In this document: positions 28,370-36,475 of the stretch, piece by piece
Layout: every line of letters starts with the position of its first letter
How positions within the stretch are numbered: position 1 is the stretch's first letter
NCBI GenBank assembly: GCA_014075255.1
Contig: CP046178.1
Span: 1,816,894 to 1,880,893, forward strand
Length of the DNA: 64,000 nucleotides
Reading direction: 5' to 3'
Source: Gammaproteobacteria bacterium
Lineage (GTDB): Bacteria; Pseudomonadota; Gammaproteobacteria; UBA4575
Translations under genes and position numbers: made by a program
Notes under the pieces: model-generated
Seen by the model: only the letters and a program-made list of their open reading frames with translations
Told to the model about the DNA's origin: nothing
The model's database searches: none

Positions 28370-28990
28370 CTAGTGTTTCGGCAACAAATCTTCTGTAAGG
28401 GCTTGCAAAGTATCCTCACTGATAGGCTGATATTCACCCTCACCTACCACTAATGCAGTAAGGTCTCGCAAAGCATCACCAAAATTATCATTTAGAACAA
28501 TATTATTGAACTCTTGAAAATGACTAATTTCACTTTCCGCATCTCGCATTCTACGTGCAATAGTTTCTTCACTATCCTGACCTCGCCCACGTAATCGGGC
28601 TTCCAGCTCTGCTTTTGAAGGAGGCAGTATGAATATAGATTGTGTTCCTTTAATCTGTTCACGCACTTGCTCTGCCCCTTGCCAGTCAATTTCGAGTATC
28701 ACTTTTAAACCTTGATCTAATTGTTCTTCTACTGACGACAGTGAAGTGCCATAAAATTGATCAAACACCTTTGCGTATTCTAGAAATTCATTTTGTTTGA
28801 TCATTTGCAAAAATATTTTATAAGGGACGAAAAAATAGTTTTCACCATCCACCTCTCCAGGGCGCCTTTCTCGCGTAGTGTGTGAGATAGAAACCACCAC
28901 GTTAGAAATAGAATCAACAAGTGCTTTTACCAAGCTTGTCTTTCCTGCTCCTGACGGTGCAGAAATGATAAACAAACTACCGTCACTCAT
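28370..28990 (-). CDS. gmk: Guanylate kinase
   Basis: Gmk phosphorylates GMP to GDP with ATP. The 206-residue protein has the P-loop SAPSGAGKTSL (10-20), the GMP-binding TTRERRPGEVDGENYFFV and the lid-region RLRGRGQDSEETIARRM. It is the first gene of the rpoZ-spoT-ridA-recG string. A degenerate copy of its first 12 codons lies about 100 bases upstream on the same strand. Confidence 0.97.
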   Translation of the reverse strand: MSDGSLFIISAPSGAGKTSLVKALVDSISNVVVSISHTTRERRPGEVDGENYFFVPYKIFLQMIKQNEFLEYAKVFDQFYGTSLSSVEEQLDQGLKVILEIDWQGAEQVREQIKGTQSIFILPPSKAELEARLRGRGQDSEETIARRMRDAESEISHFQEFNNIVLNDNFGDALRDLTALVVGEGEYQPISEDTLQALTEDLLPKH

Positions 28991-29039
28991 ACAGCACCTA
29001 TCCCCTGAGCACTAACAATGAAGAGATTTGCATTATTCG

Positions 29040-29090
29040 TCATAGATAGAGGCCTGGTGCAGATATGATAAATAATTTACCTTTACTCAT
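29040..29090 (-). pseudogene. Relic of a second gmk 5' end
   Basis: A 16-codon ORF on the minus strand reads MSKGKLFIISAPGLYL and then stops. Its first 12 residues match the gmk start (MSDGSLFIISAP) at ten positions. At the DNA level 7 of 36 bases differ, three of them synonymous and the rest at two codons. The match ends abruptly at the P-loop proline. It may be the remnant of an older gmk displaced by recombination, a partial duplication, or a small translated leader. No ribosome-binding evidence separates these. Confidence 0.6.
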
Positions 29091-29111
29091 ACAATTAATC
29101 ATACACAAAAG

Positions 29112-29140
29112 AAAAAGGCTCCGCATAGCGGAGCCTTTTT
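29112..29140. terminator. Rho-independent terminator (bidirectional) after the OmpA-like lipoprotein gene
   Basis: A 13-bp perfect stem, AAAAAGGCTCCGC with GCGGAGCCTTTTT, around a three-base loop. The A- and T-tracts at its two ends let it work on either strand. It ends the minus-strand lipoprotein gene and insulates gmk. Confidence 0.92.
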
Positions 29141-29165
29141 AAGTTATTACCTATATGTATATTAT

Positions 29166-29843
29166 TTAGCTCTTGGTAAGTGGCACCAAAGCAATTTCGA
29201 CTCTACGATTTTGAGAACGTCCAGTAGAATCATCATTACTTGCGACGGGATAATCTTCGCCATAACCATAAGTTGCTAAACGTAGCGGTTGAATTTCTCT
29301 ACTTTGAAAATATTTTGAGACCGCATTTGCACGCTTTTCAGACAATGTTTGATTATACTCATTAGCACCGGTGCTATCGGTATGTCCCATAACCTCAACT
29401 AAGGTTTTATCAAATTCGTCCACCACAATAGTTACTGAATCCAATACCGCGAAAAAATCGCCATTAATATCCGCGCTATTTGTAGCAAAGGTTACATTTC
29501 CAGGCATATTTAAAATTATATTGTCACCGTCACGAGTTACACTAACACCAGTGCCAGCAAGTTTTTGTCTTAATTTTGCTTCTTGCACATCCATATAGTA
29601 GCCCACTGCACCGCCAGCCAAAGCACCCACGCCTGCGCCAATTAATGCGTGCTTACGTCGTTCTCGACTATCATCGCCAGTAATCAGCCCTACCACTGCT
29701 CCTGTAGCTGCGCCTGCGCCTGCGCCAATTACGGCTTTACTAGCTTGCTTTTCACCTGTGTACGGATTAATAGTGGAACATGCAGCAAGAATTATTGATA
29801 AAAATATAATTCCCGCAATGTTAATTTTTTGTAATATTTTCAT
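29166..29843 (-). CDS. OmpA-family outer-membrane lipoprotein (YiaD-like)
   Basis: A 225-residue lipoprotein. The signal peptide ends in a lipobox (IILAACS, Cys22). Residues about 40-85 are a glycine-zipper region (GAGAGAATGAVVGLI and GAGVGALAGGAVGYY), and the C-terminal ~110 residues form an OmpA/MotB peptidoglycan-binding domain (EVMGHTDSTGANEYNQTLSE; RRVEIAL). This is the YiaD architecture. It probably anchors the outer membrane to peptidoglycan. It is monocistronic, with a strong terminator downstream. Confidence 0.88.
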   Translation of the reverse strand: MKILQKINIAGIIFLSIILAACSTINPYTGEKQASKAVIGAGAGAATGAVVGLITGDDSRERRKHALIGAGVGALAGGAVGYYMDVQEAKLRQKLAGTGVSVTRDGDNIILNMPGNVTFATNSADINGDFFAVLDSVTIVVDEFDKTLVEVMGHTDSTGANEYNQTLSEKRANAVSKYFQSREIQPLRLATYGYGEDYPVASNDDSTGRSQNRRVEIALVPLTKS

Positions 29844-30142
29844 TATTACCTCCTTTAGTAAGCACGGGGCTTTTGTATATGCCCAGGTACTAATTTATTT
29901 AGTCTTAATTAGCTTTACCTAAAAACAATACCGCCAATAAATATTTGGACTCTAAATCAATATATGTGGTTCATTTTTAATTCTGCTTATTATGAAACAG
30001 CTGGTCGTGTCATTTAACCTTTTGTGCACCCTTATATCGGCATATCTACACCATGCATCTAGAGCTGTTTTTAGCCTGTTTCACATAACCGCAAATGAAG
30101 TCAAACTAACGTAACGAATTTAAATTAAAGAATATTTTACTC
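29844..30142. other. Intergenic region between divergent genes
   Basis: This space, together with the hairpin that follows it, separates the OmpA-like gene from the unknown plus-strand gene starting near 30175. It is AT-rich and must hold the two divergent promoters. A TGAAACAG at 29993-30000 has an inverted copy at 30076-30083. No ORF, RNA gene or terminator could be supported. Confidence 0.4.
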
Positions 30143-30179
30143 ATCACAGTTGCATTTCAGCTAATGAAATAACTGTGAT
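30143..30179 (+). promoter_or_regulatory. Stem-loop overlapping the candidate GTG start
   Basis: ATCACAGTT (30143-30151) pairs with AACTGTGAT (30171-30179), and ATTTCA pairs with TGAAAT inside, leaving a GCTAA loop and a two-base bulge. The right arm contains the GTG at 30175-30177 that opens the downstream reading frame. The element could be an operator, or an RNA hairpin masking that start. It could also be a hint that translation starts further downstream at 30226 or 30229. Confidence 0.6.
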
Positions 30180-30819
30180 AGAAGACAATAACTATAAGCT
30201 TTTAAACTTTCAGAAAAATTATTTAATGATGCAACAACAAATTGCAATGAAAATACGCGAGTATTTACCAGAAATTAATGCTAGTGAAATTAATTTTGAT
30301 GAAAAAGATCTACAGCCTTATGAAGATAATTTAAAGCAATTTACTGAGAGTATTCTGACTTGGTCGCATACCATTCTCGAAAAAGCCAAATTACCCACAC
30401 TCGCACATGAAGCAAAGCCTTTAGTTAATAAATACAGTATTGATAGTGATGAAGGCTGTGCGTTACGAATGGTTATAGAATTGGACGCACTGAATAGCTC
30501 GTTAGCCAATAGAGATGCTGGAACGGCTGCGCTTGCTAGTATGAAACTATTAGAAAATGTTTGGTATAGCTCTATATTCAAAATTGACGCGAAACAAAAC
30601 ACTAAAAGAGTAAAAAAGTCTGCAACAACTAATTCTCCTGTCGTTTCCAAAACCAAACAAACAACAAATGATTCTAGTCAGCAGCTTTATCAAGAGACCA
30701 TTAACAACTTAAAAGATAAATATCCACATTGCAATGTAAACGCATTACGTTTATTAGCTGCAACTCGCCTAAATGTGAGCAAGCAAGAACTTGATGATCT
30801 TGATATTTCTCCTGAATAA
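30175..30819 (+). CDS. Hypothetical helical protein, shorter member of a paralogous pair
   Basis: A 214-residue, mostly helical protein of no recognised family. The N-terminal ~130 residues include a segment RDAGTAALASMKLLENVWY. A Lys/Thr/Ser-rich linker (about 140-170) follows, then a C-terminal ~42-residue domain (ETINNLKDKYPHCNVNALRL, ending RLNVSKQELDDLDISPE). Both ends resemble the next gene product, so the two are tandem paralogues. The C-terminal pattern vaguely suggests a short helix-turn-helix. The GTG start lacks a clear ribosome binding site and lies in a hairpin. ATGs at 30226/30229 are alternatives. Confidence 0.7.
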   Translation: MIEDNNYKLLNFQKNYLMMQQQIAMKIREYLPEINASEINFDEKDLQPYEDNLKQFTESILTWSHTILEKAKLPTLAHEAKPLVNKYSIDSDEGCALRMVIELDALNSSLANRDAGTAALASMKLLENVWYSSIFKIDAKQNTKRVKKSATTNSPVVSKTKQTTNDSSQQLYQETINNLKDKYPHCNVNALRLLAATRLNVSKQELDDLDISPE

Positions 30820-30829
30820 GACCTAGATA

Positions 30830-32062
30830 ATGAGTACTCCAAATAATAATCATGACTTGTTTAGTGCCTCACTAGAGTCGATTGAAACTAGTAAACGTGT
30901 AGAGAAATTTCAGCGCTTTAAGAATGATTTTCAACGTGAAAGCAATGCAACATTAGATAATGCACAGGAATGGATAAAAGCAGAACTGCCTATAATCACA
31001 GATTATATAGATGCCACCGCAATTAAAGATGAACTAAAACAAACTAAAACTTCAAACAGACGAAAACATCTACTATCTGCATTGCTATTTGAAAAAAACT
31101 TGCGGGAATCCATAGTTAATAATGATGCTGTTACAGCAGCCATTATGGCGATGCATATGTTTAACAATATGTGGCAAGCTAAAGTTGAGCTACACGGTTC
31201 ACTACCTACTGCAGCTGCTTCTATAAACACCTCGCCGCCAAGCCAATCATCCAGTGAAATAGCAAATCAAACTTACAATGACACAAGCGAAAAAATACTT
31301 ACAACCTTGATTAAAAAAGGTGAAAAGTTAAAAAATTCTTCACAAATACAGTCTCGAATTAAAAGCAAGTCACGAAATAAAGCCACACCTAAAAAATCAA
31401 AACAGCAGGTAACTAGCAAACCTAAAGCAAAATCATCTAATAAAAACACGAAAAAGAAAACAAATGCATGGGCTGAAGAAATAGATAAAGAGAAACAACG
31501 AAATATTTTAGCATCAGTGAATGATAATAAAATTAAAGATAGTGCTAAGAAAAAAGTTGGTAATGTGTTATCAAAAGTTAAAACAAAATTACCTTTAAAG
31601 AGAAGAAAAAAATCAATAAAAGAAAAATTTACCGCACAGCAGGATAATTCTACGGAAAAATATCAAGATGATGATTTACTTGACGATCCTAATAGATCTT
31701 CCATTATGGTCAGCCCAGGATTCTCTGAGAGTATCGATGATTCATTAATACAAGCACGTTCACAAATTATTAAGAAACCAAATGATTCAGGCGTAACCGT
31801 ACACAAATTACTAAAAGAGCGTGATCACGAAAGACAAAAACCAGGTAGTAATACAATTATTATGAAACTGGCATCTAGCTCAGGGAAGAGATCTGGGGCA
31901 AAATTAAGTGTTCCAGAACAATGCCAACAAGCGATTAATATACTGACTCAACAATTTCCAGGTTACGACCTGGTAGCAATACGTCACATGGCGGCAGAAA
32001 AAGTCGGTGTCTCACCTCAATATATTGAAAATCTAAATATTCTTCCCGAAAAAACTGGCTAA
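30830..32062 (+). CDS. Hypothetical protein with basic linker, longer member of a paralogous pair
   Basis: A 410-residue protein sharing N- and C-terminal domains with the preceding gene. Shared features are NDAVTAAIMAMHMFNNMWQAK near residue 105 and the C-terminal QQAINILTQQFPGYDLVAIR followed by AAEKVGVSPQYIENLNI. Between them lies a long, very lysine-rich, low-complexity linker (about 155-265) that could bind nucleic acid or polyanions, then an acidic patch (DDDLLDDP). It starts 10 bases after its paralogue. No enzymatic motif, signal peptide or membrane segment was seen, and function is unknown. Confidence 0.75.
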   Translation: MSTPNNNHDLFSASLESIETSKRVEKFQRFKNDFQRESNATLDNAQEWIKAELPIITDYIDATAIKDELKQTKTSNRRKHLLSALLFEKNLRESIVNNDAVTAAIMAMHMFNNMWQAKVELHGSLPTAAASINTSPPSQSSSEIANQTYNDTSEKILTTLIKKGEKLKNSSQIQSRIKSKSRNKATPKKSKQQVTSKPKAKSSNKNTKKKTNAWAEEIDKEKQRNILASVNDNKIKDSAKKKVGNVLSKVKTKLPLKRRKKSIKEKFTAQQDNSTEKYQDDDLLDDPNRSSIMVSPGFSESIDDSLIQARSQIIKKPNDSGVTVHKLLKERDHERQKPGSNTIIMKLASSSGKRSGAKLSVPEQCQQAINILTQQFPGYDLVAIRHMAAEKVGVSPQYIENLNILPEKTG

Positions 32063-32089
32063 ACTGACTTATCGTTTTCCCAATCTATT

Positions 32090-33376
32090 TTATTGATTTG
32101 CATATTGAAATGCATGGTCCCAAATATAATCAATAGTGCGTTTTGCAGATTCAATGTCAGATGCACGATATTGATCGTCGGCAATATTTTCAACTACCGA
32201 GATCGTATGCCCCGAATCCAAAGCTGCTTGTAAGTTCGTTAACTGCTCTAACGCTGGCTCAACTTTGACTTCTGTACTTGTAGAAAGTTGATCCTTAGTC
32301 CAACTATTTAGCTTGAGGCTAATTTCTTCTATACTAAGCGCCTTATCTTCCAGCATCAATAAGTAGTATATTAGTAGCATCTCTTTGCTTTGCTCTTCTT
32401 CAGCAGCATCCACAACAGCATTTAATACACCTTGACAGACATCAAGGCTCTTAAAAAATAACACGTCTGTTACTTTTTTCAGAAACTCTAAACGTTTACT
32501 TTTATATTTTATATACTGTCTGGCTGCAAAACCTCCCAAGGCCACACAAGCCGTCAAGGCAGCTAACAATAATGGATAAACCGCCTTAGGGTCACTTACA
32601 TCTACGTCAAAATGTCCGCCCAGGTTCCAACCAAACACTACTAATGCAATTGCCCCCACTAACAAACCTAAAGCCGGTAATATTTTAATTAACATCGGTA
32701 TGGCAGCACCCAATGCTGGAATGATTAGCATCAGTTTATCGCGTAAGTTCATGCTGATTTTCACATTAGGGAACAAAAGCTCTAAATCATAATGTGGAAT
32801 ATTTTTATATAAATATAGATAAACTTTCCCAGGTTTAAAATTAAGTTCATTCTTTTGTTTTTCTTTTGCTTCAAAGTATTGCTGTGATTTTATTTCTAAC
32901 AAAACAGAAACATAATCGTAATTATCGAAACTAATTTGTTTTTTTCTAAAAAAGCGTTTTATAGTTACCTGTTTAACATTGCTGCCACGATAAAATAATA
33001 AAATACGTTCATAATCATCTAAATCAACTTGAGTATTAACCGGAACCAAAGAAGACTGGTTCAATGCTTTTTCGATATCCTGCTTGCTTAACTCTTGATA
33101 ATTTGCATTCAGCAAGACTCTTTTGAGAGTGTTAGCTAGAATGCTAGCCTGTTGTCGTTCTTCGTCATCTGTTAATTTAGGATATGCTGGAGTTTCATTA
33201 TTTGGATTAAAGTTAGCGTATGATTGCTTCATTAACTCCAGATTTTTTTGCGCTTTAAAATGCACATAAGCATTAAGAATTTCAGCAAAGGACCTGAACT
33301 GCCGCTGTTCTTTTTCCTCAAGCAATTTACAGCATTTGTTTACTAGCACATGGCGACTGCAAGGAATAAAGTGCAT
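32090..33376 (-). CDS. DUF3754-like membrane protein
   Basis: A 428-residue protein resembling the DUF3754/TMEM143 group. The soluble N-terminal part (1-235) includes a strand pattern YERILLFYRG and the conserved KVYLYLYKNIPHYDLELLFP preceding KISMNLRDKLMLIIP. Two or three membrane helices lie at about 230-305, and the cytoplasmic C-terminal part follows a KYKSKRLEFLKKVTD segment. Function of the family is unknown. It ends 27 bases from the convergent paralogue gene and is separated from upstream genes by a terminator. Confidence 0.72.
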   Translation of the reverse strand: MHFIPCSRHVLVNKCCKLLEEKEQRQFRSFAEILNAYVHFKAQKNLELMKQSYANFNPNNETPAYPKLTDDEERQQASILANTLKRVLLNANYQELSKQDIEKALNQSSLVPVNTQVDLDDYERILLFYRGSNVKQVTIKRFFRKKQISFDNYDYVSVLLEIKSQQYFEAKEKQKNELNFKPGKVYLYLYKNIPHYDLELLFPNVKISMNLRDKLMLIIPALGAAIPMLIKILPALGLLVGAIALVVFGWNLGGHFDVDVSDPKAVYPLLLAALTACVALGGFAARQYIKYKSKRLEFLKKVTDVLFFKSLDVCQGVLNAVVDAAEEEQSKEMLLIYYLLMLEDKALSIEEISLKLNSWTKDQLSTSTEVKVEPALEQLTNLQAALDSGHTISVVENIADDQYRASDIESAKRTIDYIWDHAFQYANQ

Positions 33377-33424
33377 TAATTTGAAACAGTATAGATTGTG
33401 AAAATAAATCTATTAGTAGAAACA

Positions 33425-33455
33425 AAAACGCCTAGATAAAATTTCTAGGCGTTTT
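33425..33455. terminator. Rho-independent terminator downstream of the GlsB-like gene
   Basis: A 12-bp perfect stem, AAAACGCCTAGA with TCTAGGCGTTTT, around a seven-base AT loop. It sits 29 bases beyond the stop of the minus-strand GlsB/YeaQ-like gene and before the DUF3754 gene, whose promoter must therefore lie in the remaining short gap. Confidence 0.88.
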
Positions 33456-33483
33456 AAGTTTTCACTATAAATATAGATATTAA

Positions 33484-33732
33484 TTACTTTTTTATCATTC
33501 GATAAAGCAATAACAATATCAATGCGCCCACTACAGCAATAACTAAGCTGATTATATTGAAACCCGTTACAGATCCAAAACCTAGCAAAGTACTAATGTA
33601 GCCTCCGACAAATGCGCCGGCGATGCCAAGCAGAATGGTCACAATGAAGCCGCCAGGATCCTTTCCAGGCATAATCAATTTTGCAATGGCGCCAACTATG
33701 CCGCCAAGCACTATCCAAGTTAAAAAACCCAT
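33484..33732 (-). CDS. GlsB/YeaQ/YmgE family membrane protein
   Basis: An 82-residue protein of the transglycosylase-associated/GlsB family, often stress-inducible. It has three membrane helices with the typical GGIVGAIAKLIMPGKDPGG and GIAGAFVGGYISTLLG segments. An AGGAG ribosome binding site precedes the ATG. It follows the repeat-rich lipoprotein gene by 41 bases on the same strand. Confidence 0.92.
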   Translation of the reverse strand: MGFLTWIVLGGIVGAIAKLIMPGKDPGGFIVTILLGIAGAFVGGYISTLLGFGSVTGFNIISLVIAVVGALILLLLYRMIKK

Positions 33733-33773
33733 AGCTACTCCTAATTATTTTTATTATTTAGTTACTAAGAGAA

Positions 33774-34148
33774 TTACTCTTTTTTCATCTTTTCAGCTGC
33801 ATCTCCTGCATGCTCTTTTGCTGATTCAGCTGCATCTCCTGCGTGTTCCTTAGCTTTTTCTACGACTTCCTCAGCTTTTTCCATCATAGTGGATCCTTCT
33901 TCAGCCGCAGCTTCTTCTTCAATGGGTGGTAAAGAATCCCAATCTGGTAATGGCTCAAGCTTAGGTCCGCCAGCGGATTCAGCTTCCTCACCTGCATGTT
34001 CCTTAGCTTCCTCACCTGCATGTTCCTTAGCTTCTTCACCTGCATGCTCAGCTGCTTCGCTTGCTTCATCACCAGCGTGTTCAGCGTCATCTTTACTACA
34101 GCCAAACATCAAAGCTGCAATGAACAACATTAAAATTAATTTATACAT
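33774..34148 (-). CDS. Repeat-rich putative lipoprotein
   Basis: A 124-residue protein from the ATG at 34148, preceded by AGGAG. A longer frame to 34235 has no family support. A short signal segment (YKLILMLFIAALMFGC) ends in a slightly degenerate lipobox (MFGC). The mature protein consists largely of E/A/H/G repeats, with EEAKEHAG units in the N-terminal half and KEHAGDAAESA units at the end, separated by a proline/tryptophan-containing segment (KLEPLPDWDSLPPIEEE). The repeats suggest an amphipathic, LEA- or apolipoprotein-like helix. Function is unknown. Confidence 0.75.
   Translation of the reverse strand: MYKLILMLFIAALMFGCSKDDAEHAGDEASEAAEHAGEEAKEHAGEEAKEHAGEEAESAGGPKLEPLPDWDSLPPIEEEAAAEEGSTMMEKAEEVVEKAKEHAGDAAESAKEHAGDAAEKMKKE
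33982..34053. repeat. 24-bp coding tandem repeat
   Basis: Two identical 24-bp units at 33982-34005 and 34006-34029 are followed by a third at 34030-34053 that differs at a few bases. They encode the EEAKEHAG repeats of the lipoprotein. Such an exact array can change copy number by slippage without breaking the frame. Confidence 0.85.
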
Positions 34149-34189
34149 CTCGAACTCACTCCTATTGGTTTTATAATTATTATAGTTAT

Positions 34190-34600
34190 TTAGTGCGTTA
34201 CTTTTGGTGGCAGCTCTTTGGCATGCTCGACCCAAGCAGTAACTTCCTTCAATGTAGGGACTCTCCTCACTAAATTCTTCTCTGCATTGACCTCTTCCAT
34301 TTTAGCGGTGAGGTTTTCAGGAACTCGGTTGCGAAGTTCTTTTACCGTATCAACACCTGATACTTCTAAAAGTTCAGAGTATTCTTCGCCTACTCCCTTA
34401 ATTCTAAATAAGTCACACATATTAACCCATTTAAGAATCTGGCTCTCACTACAGCCTGATTTCCCCGCACAATCTTTGCGGCCTGCAGCGGAACAACCTG
34501 CCTCCAATAAACCATTTGTATCAGTAATGCCTGCCTTGGCTAACATTTCAGCATATTTCGGGCCAATTCCTTCAACTGCTTCTATTTTATGATTTGCCAT
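34190..34600 (-). CDS. DUF4332-like helix-hairpin-helix protein
   Basis: A 136-residue protein with two helix-hairpin-helix-like elements: IEAVEGIGPKYAEMLAKAGI (6-25) and CDLFRIKGVGEEYSELLEVSGV (62-83). A cysteine-containing CSAAGRKDCAGKSGC loop lies between them. This is the DUF4332 pattern. The motifs suggest DNA or nucleotide-related binding, but the role is unknown. It is upstream of the repeat lipoprotein gene (41-base gap) and the two may be co-transcribed. Confidence 0.8.
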   Translation of the reverse strand: MANHKIEAVEGIGPKYAEMLAKAGITDTNGLLEAGCSAAGRKDCAGKSGCSESQILKWVNMCDLFRIKGVGEEYSELLEVSGVDTVKELRNRVPENLTAKMEEVNAEKNLVRRVPTLKEVTAWVEHAKELPPKVTH

Positions 34601-34820
34601 TTCAAAGAGCTCCCAGCTTTACAAGGCAATACTTTTGCAATGCCTATAGTTTTATTATGGTAATTATTTAAATTATGAAAACTCAACACTAAGCATGAGT
34701 AAACAAAAGCTTATTATAACAAGCAGAAAGGGGTTTGGTATGTAAAGTTGCTAGAATTTACATGTACAGAAATACAACATGTTGATTTAACAGTAATTGT
34801 AAAATAGGAATGCTCTTAAC

Positions 34821-35543
34821 TTACTTATCTGTATCCGTAAGTTCATTTTTTACCTGCTCAAAACTTGTATGGCGAACGTCAGTTCCTGCCACAGTATAAA
34901 TAACATACTCACAGATATTCTTGGCATGATCGCCAATTCGTTCTAACGAACGAGCGCACCACATAACTCGCAAAGCGCGTTTGATAGCGCTGTGATCTTC
35001 CATCATATGAGTAATTAGCTGACGTACTAAAGCGTCATATTCTTCATTGATTTCTCGATCACCTTGTGCAATGGCTAATGCAGCATCAGTGTCCATTCTT
35101 GCAAATGCATCCAAACTCTCATGCAACATTTTTCGAACTTGCTCACCCAAATGTTTTATTTCCATAAAATAAGAAGGTGTGCGTTCAACGGTTGCAAGTT
35201 TTACTCCATGTCGACCAATCTTCTCAGCCTCATCACCAATTCTTTCTAAATCTGTTATTGTTTTAATTACCGTTACAACAAGACGTAAGTCACTTGCAGT
35301 AGGTTGGCGTCGCGCAATAACTTGCGTGCACTCTTCATCAATTGCAACTTCCATTGAATTAATCTTGTAATCACTTGTAGCCACTTCTTCTGCCAAACTA
35401 CTATCTGATCGCGTTAGAGCAATCAATGCATTTTCGACTTGTTTTTCAACCATGCCGCCCATGTTTAACACTTTGCTACGTAGTGATTCTAAATCTTCAT
35501 CAAATTGATGAGAGATGTGTTGTCCGATATCTTGATAAACCAT
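34821..35543 (-). CDS. phoU: Phosphate transport regulator PhoU
   Basis: PhoU links the Pst transporter to PhoR and keeps the Pho regulon off when phosphate is abundant. The 240-residue protein has the two three-helix PhoU repeats, with metal-site-type motifs ERIGDEAEKIGRH (about 95-107) and LERIGDHAKNICEYV (about 200-214). It is the last gene of pstSCAB-phoU, 25 bases after pstB. Confidence 0.96.
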   Translation of the reverse strand: MVYQDIGQHISHQFDEDLESLRSKVLNMGGMVEKQVENALIALTRSDSSLAEEVATSDYKINSMEVAIDEECTQVIARRQPTASDLRLVVTVIKTITDLERIGDEAEKIGRHGVKLATVERTPSYFMEIKHLGEQVRKMLHESLDAFARMDTDAALAIAQGDREINEEYDALVRQLITHMMEDHSAIKRALRVMWCARSLERIGDHAKNICEYVIYTVAGTDVRHTSFEQVKNELTDTDK

Positions 35544-35568
35544 AAGTATCTCGCTTTCTTATAAACTG

Positions 35569-36393
35569 TTAGCCGTAACGACCGGTAATATAATCTTCAG
35601 TTTGTTTTTCTTTTGGGTTGGTAAATAATTGATCGGTCGCCCCGAATTCGATCAGTTCGCCCAAATATAAAAACGCGGTGTAATCCGAAACCCGTGCGGC
35701 TTGTTGCATGTTATGCGTGACAATTACTACCGTGTACTGTTCCTTTAACTGAATAATTAATTCTTCAATTTTCAAAGTGGAAACCGGATCTAACGCTGAT
35801 GCGGGTTCATCTAGAAGGATAACCTCTGGCTGAATTGCAATAGAGCGTGCAATGACTAAGCGTTGTTGCTGACCGCCAGAAAGCCCTAGAGCGTTATCTT
35901 GTAAACGATCTTTTACTTCATCCCATAAAGCTGCACCCTTGAGCGCCCACTCTACTCGCTCATCTAATACTCTTTTCTTATTTACACCTTGCAAACGCAA
36001 ACCATAGGCAACATTTTCATAAATCGTTTTAGGAAATGGATTGGGTTTTTGAAATACCATGCCTACTTTACGTCGCAATTCGGCAACATTAACGGATTTA
36101 GTATTAATATCTTCACCATGCAGAAACATATAGCCTTCTAAACGCACGATATCTATTAAATCATTCATGCGATTCATACAACGCAACAAGGTTGATTTAC
36201 CGCAGCCACTCGGACCAATAAACGCGGTTACACGTTTCTCAGGGATAACTAAATTGATGTTTTTAAGTGCTTGGGCAGCACCGTAATACAAACCAAATTC
36301 TCTACATTCAAAACAAGCAGTTTCCTCCTCAATATTTTGACCACCCTTATTGAGTAATACGTCTTGTGAAATTTTTGGTGCGGCCATAGTCAT
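35569..36393 (-). CDS. pstB: Phosphate ABC transporter ATP-binding protein
   Basis: A 274-residue ABC ATPase energising phosphate uptake. Walker [10 protein letters not shown] is near 60, the PstB-specific [20 protein letters not shown] follows, then the signature LSGGQQQR and Walker [14 protein letters not shown]. The N-terminal ~30 residues before the ABC core are longer than in E. coli PstB. It lies between pstA (82-base gap) and phoU. Confidence 0.97.
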   Translation of the reverse strand: MTMAAPKISQDVLLNKGGQNIEEETACFECREFGLYYGAAQALKNINLVIPEKRVTAFIGPSGCGKSTLLRCMNRMNDLIDIVRLEGYMFLHGEDINTKSVNVAELRRKVGMVFQKPNPFPKTIYENVAYGLRLQGVNKKRVLDERVEWALKGAALWDEVKDRLQDNALGLSGGQQQRLVIARSIAIQPEVILLDEPASALDPVSTLKIEELIIQLKEQYTVVIVTHNMQQAARVSDYTAFLYLGELIEFGATDQLFTNPKEKQTEDYITGRYG

Positions 36394-36475
36394 GTTTTCC
36401 TTAGCTCCTACAAAGCCTTACATAATTGATATATAGGTTCAATCTCAAGTCCAGGCAAAGTACGGAATTGCATAT

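Noticed and set aside
33889-34176. Plus-strand ORF rich in Ser/Pro/Ala/Cys repeats
   Set aside because: It is the antisense reading of the EEAKEHAG repeats of the lipoprotein gene and has no start context or family support.
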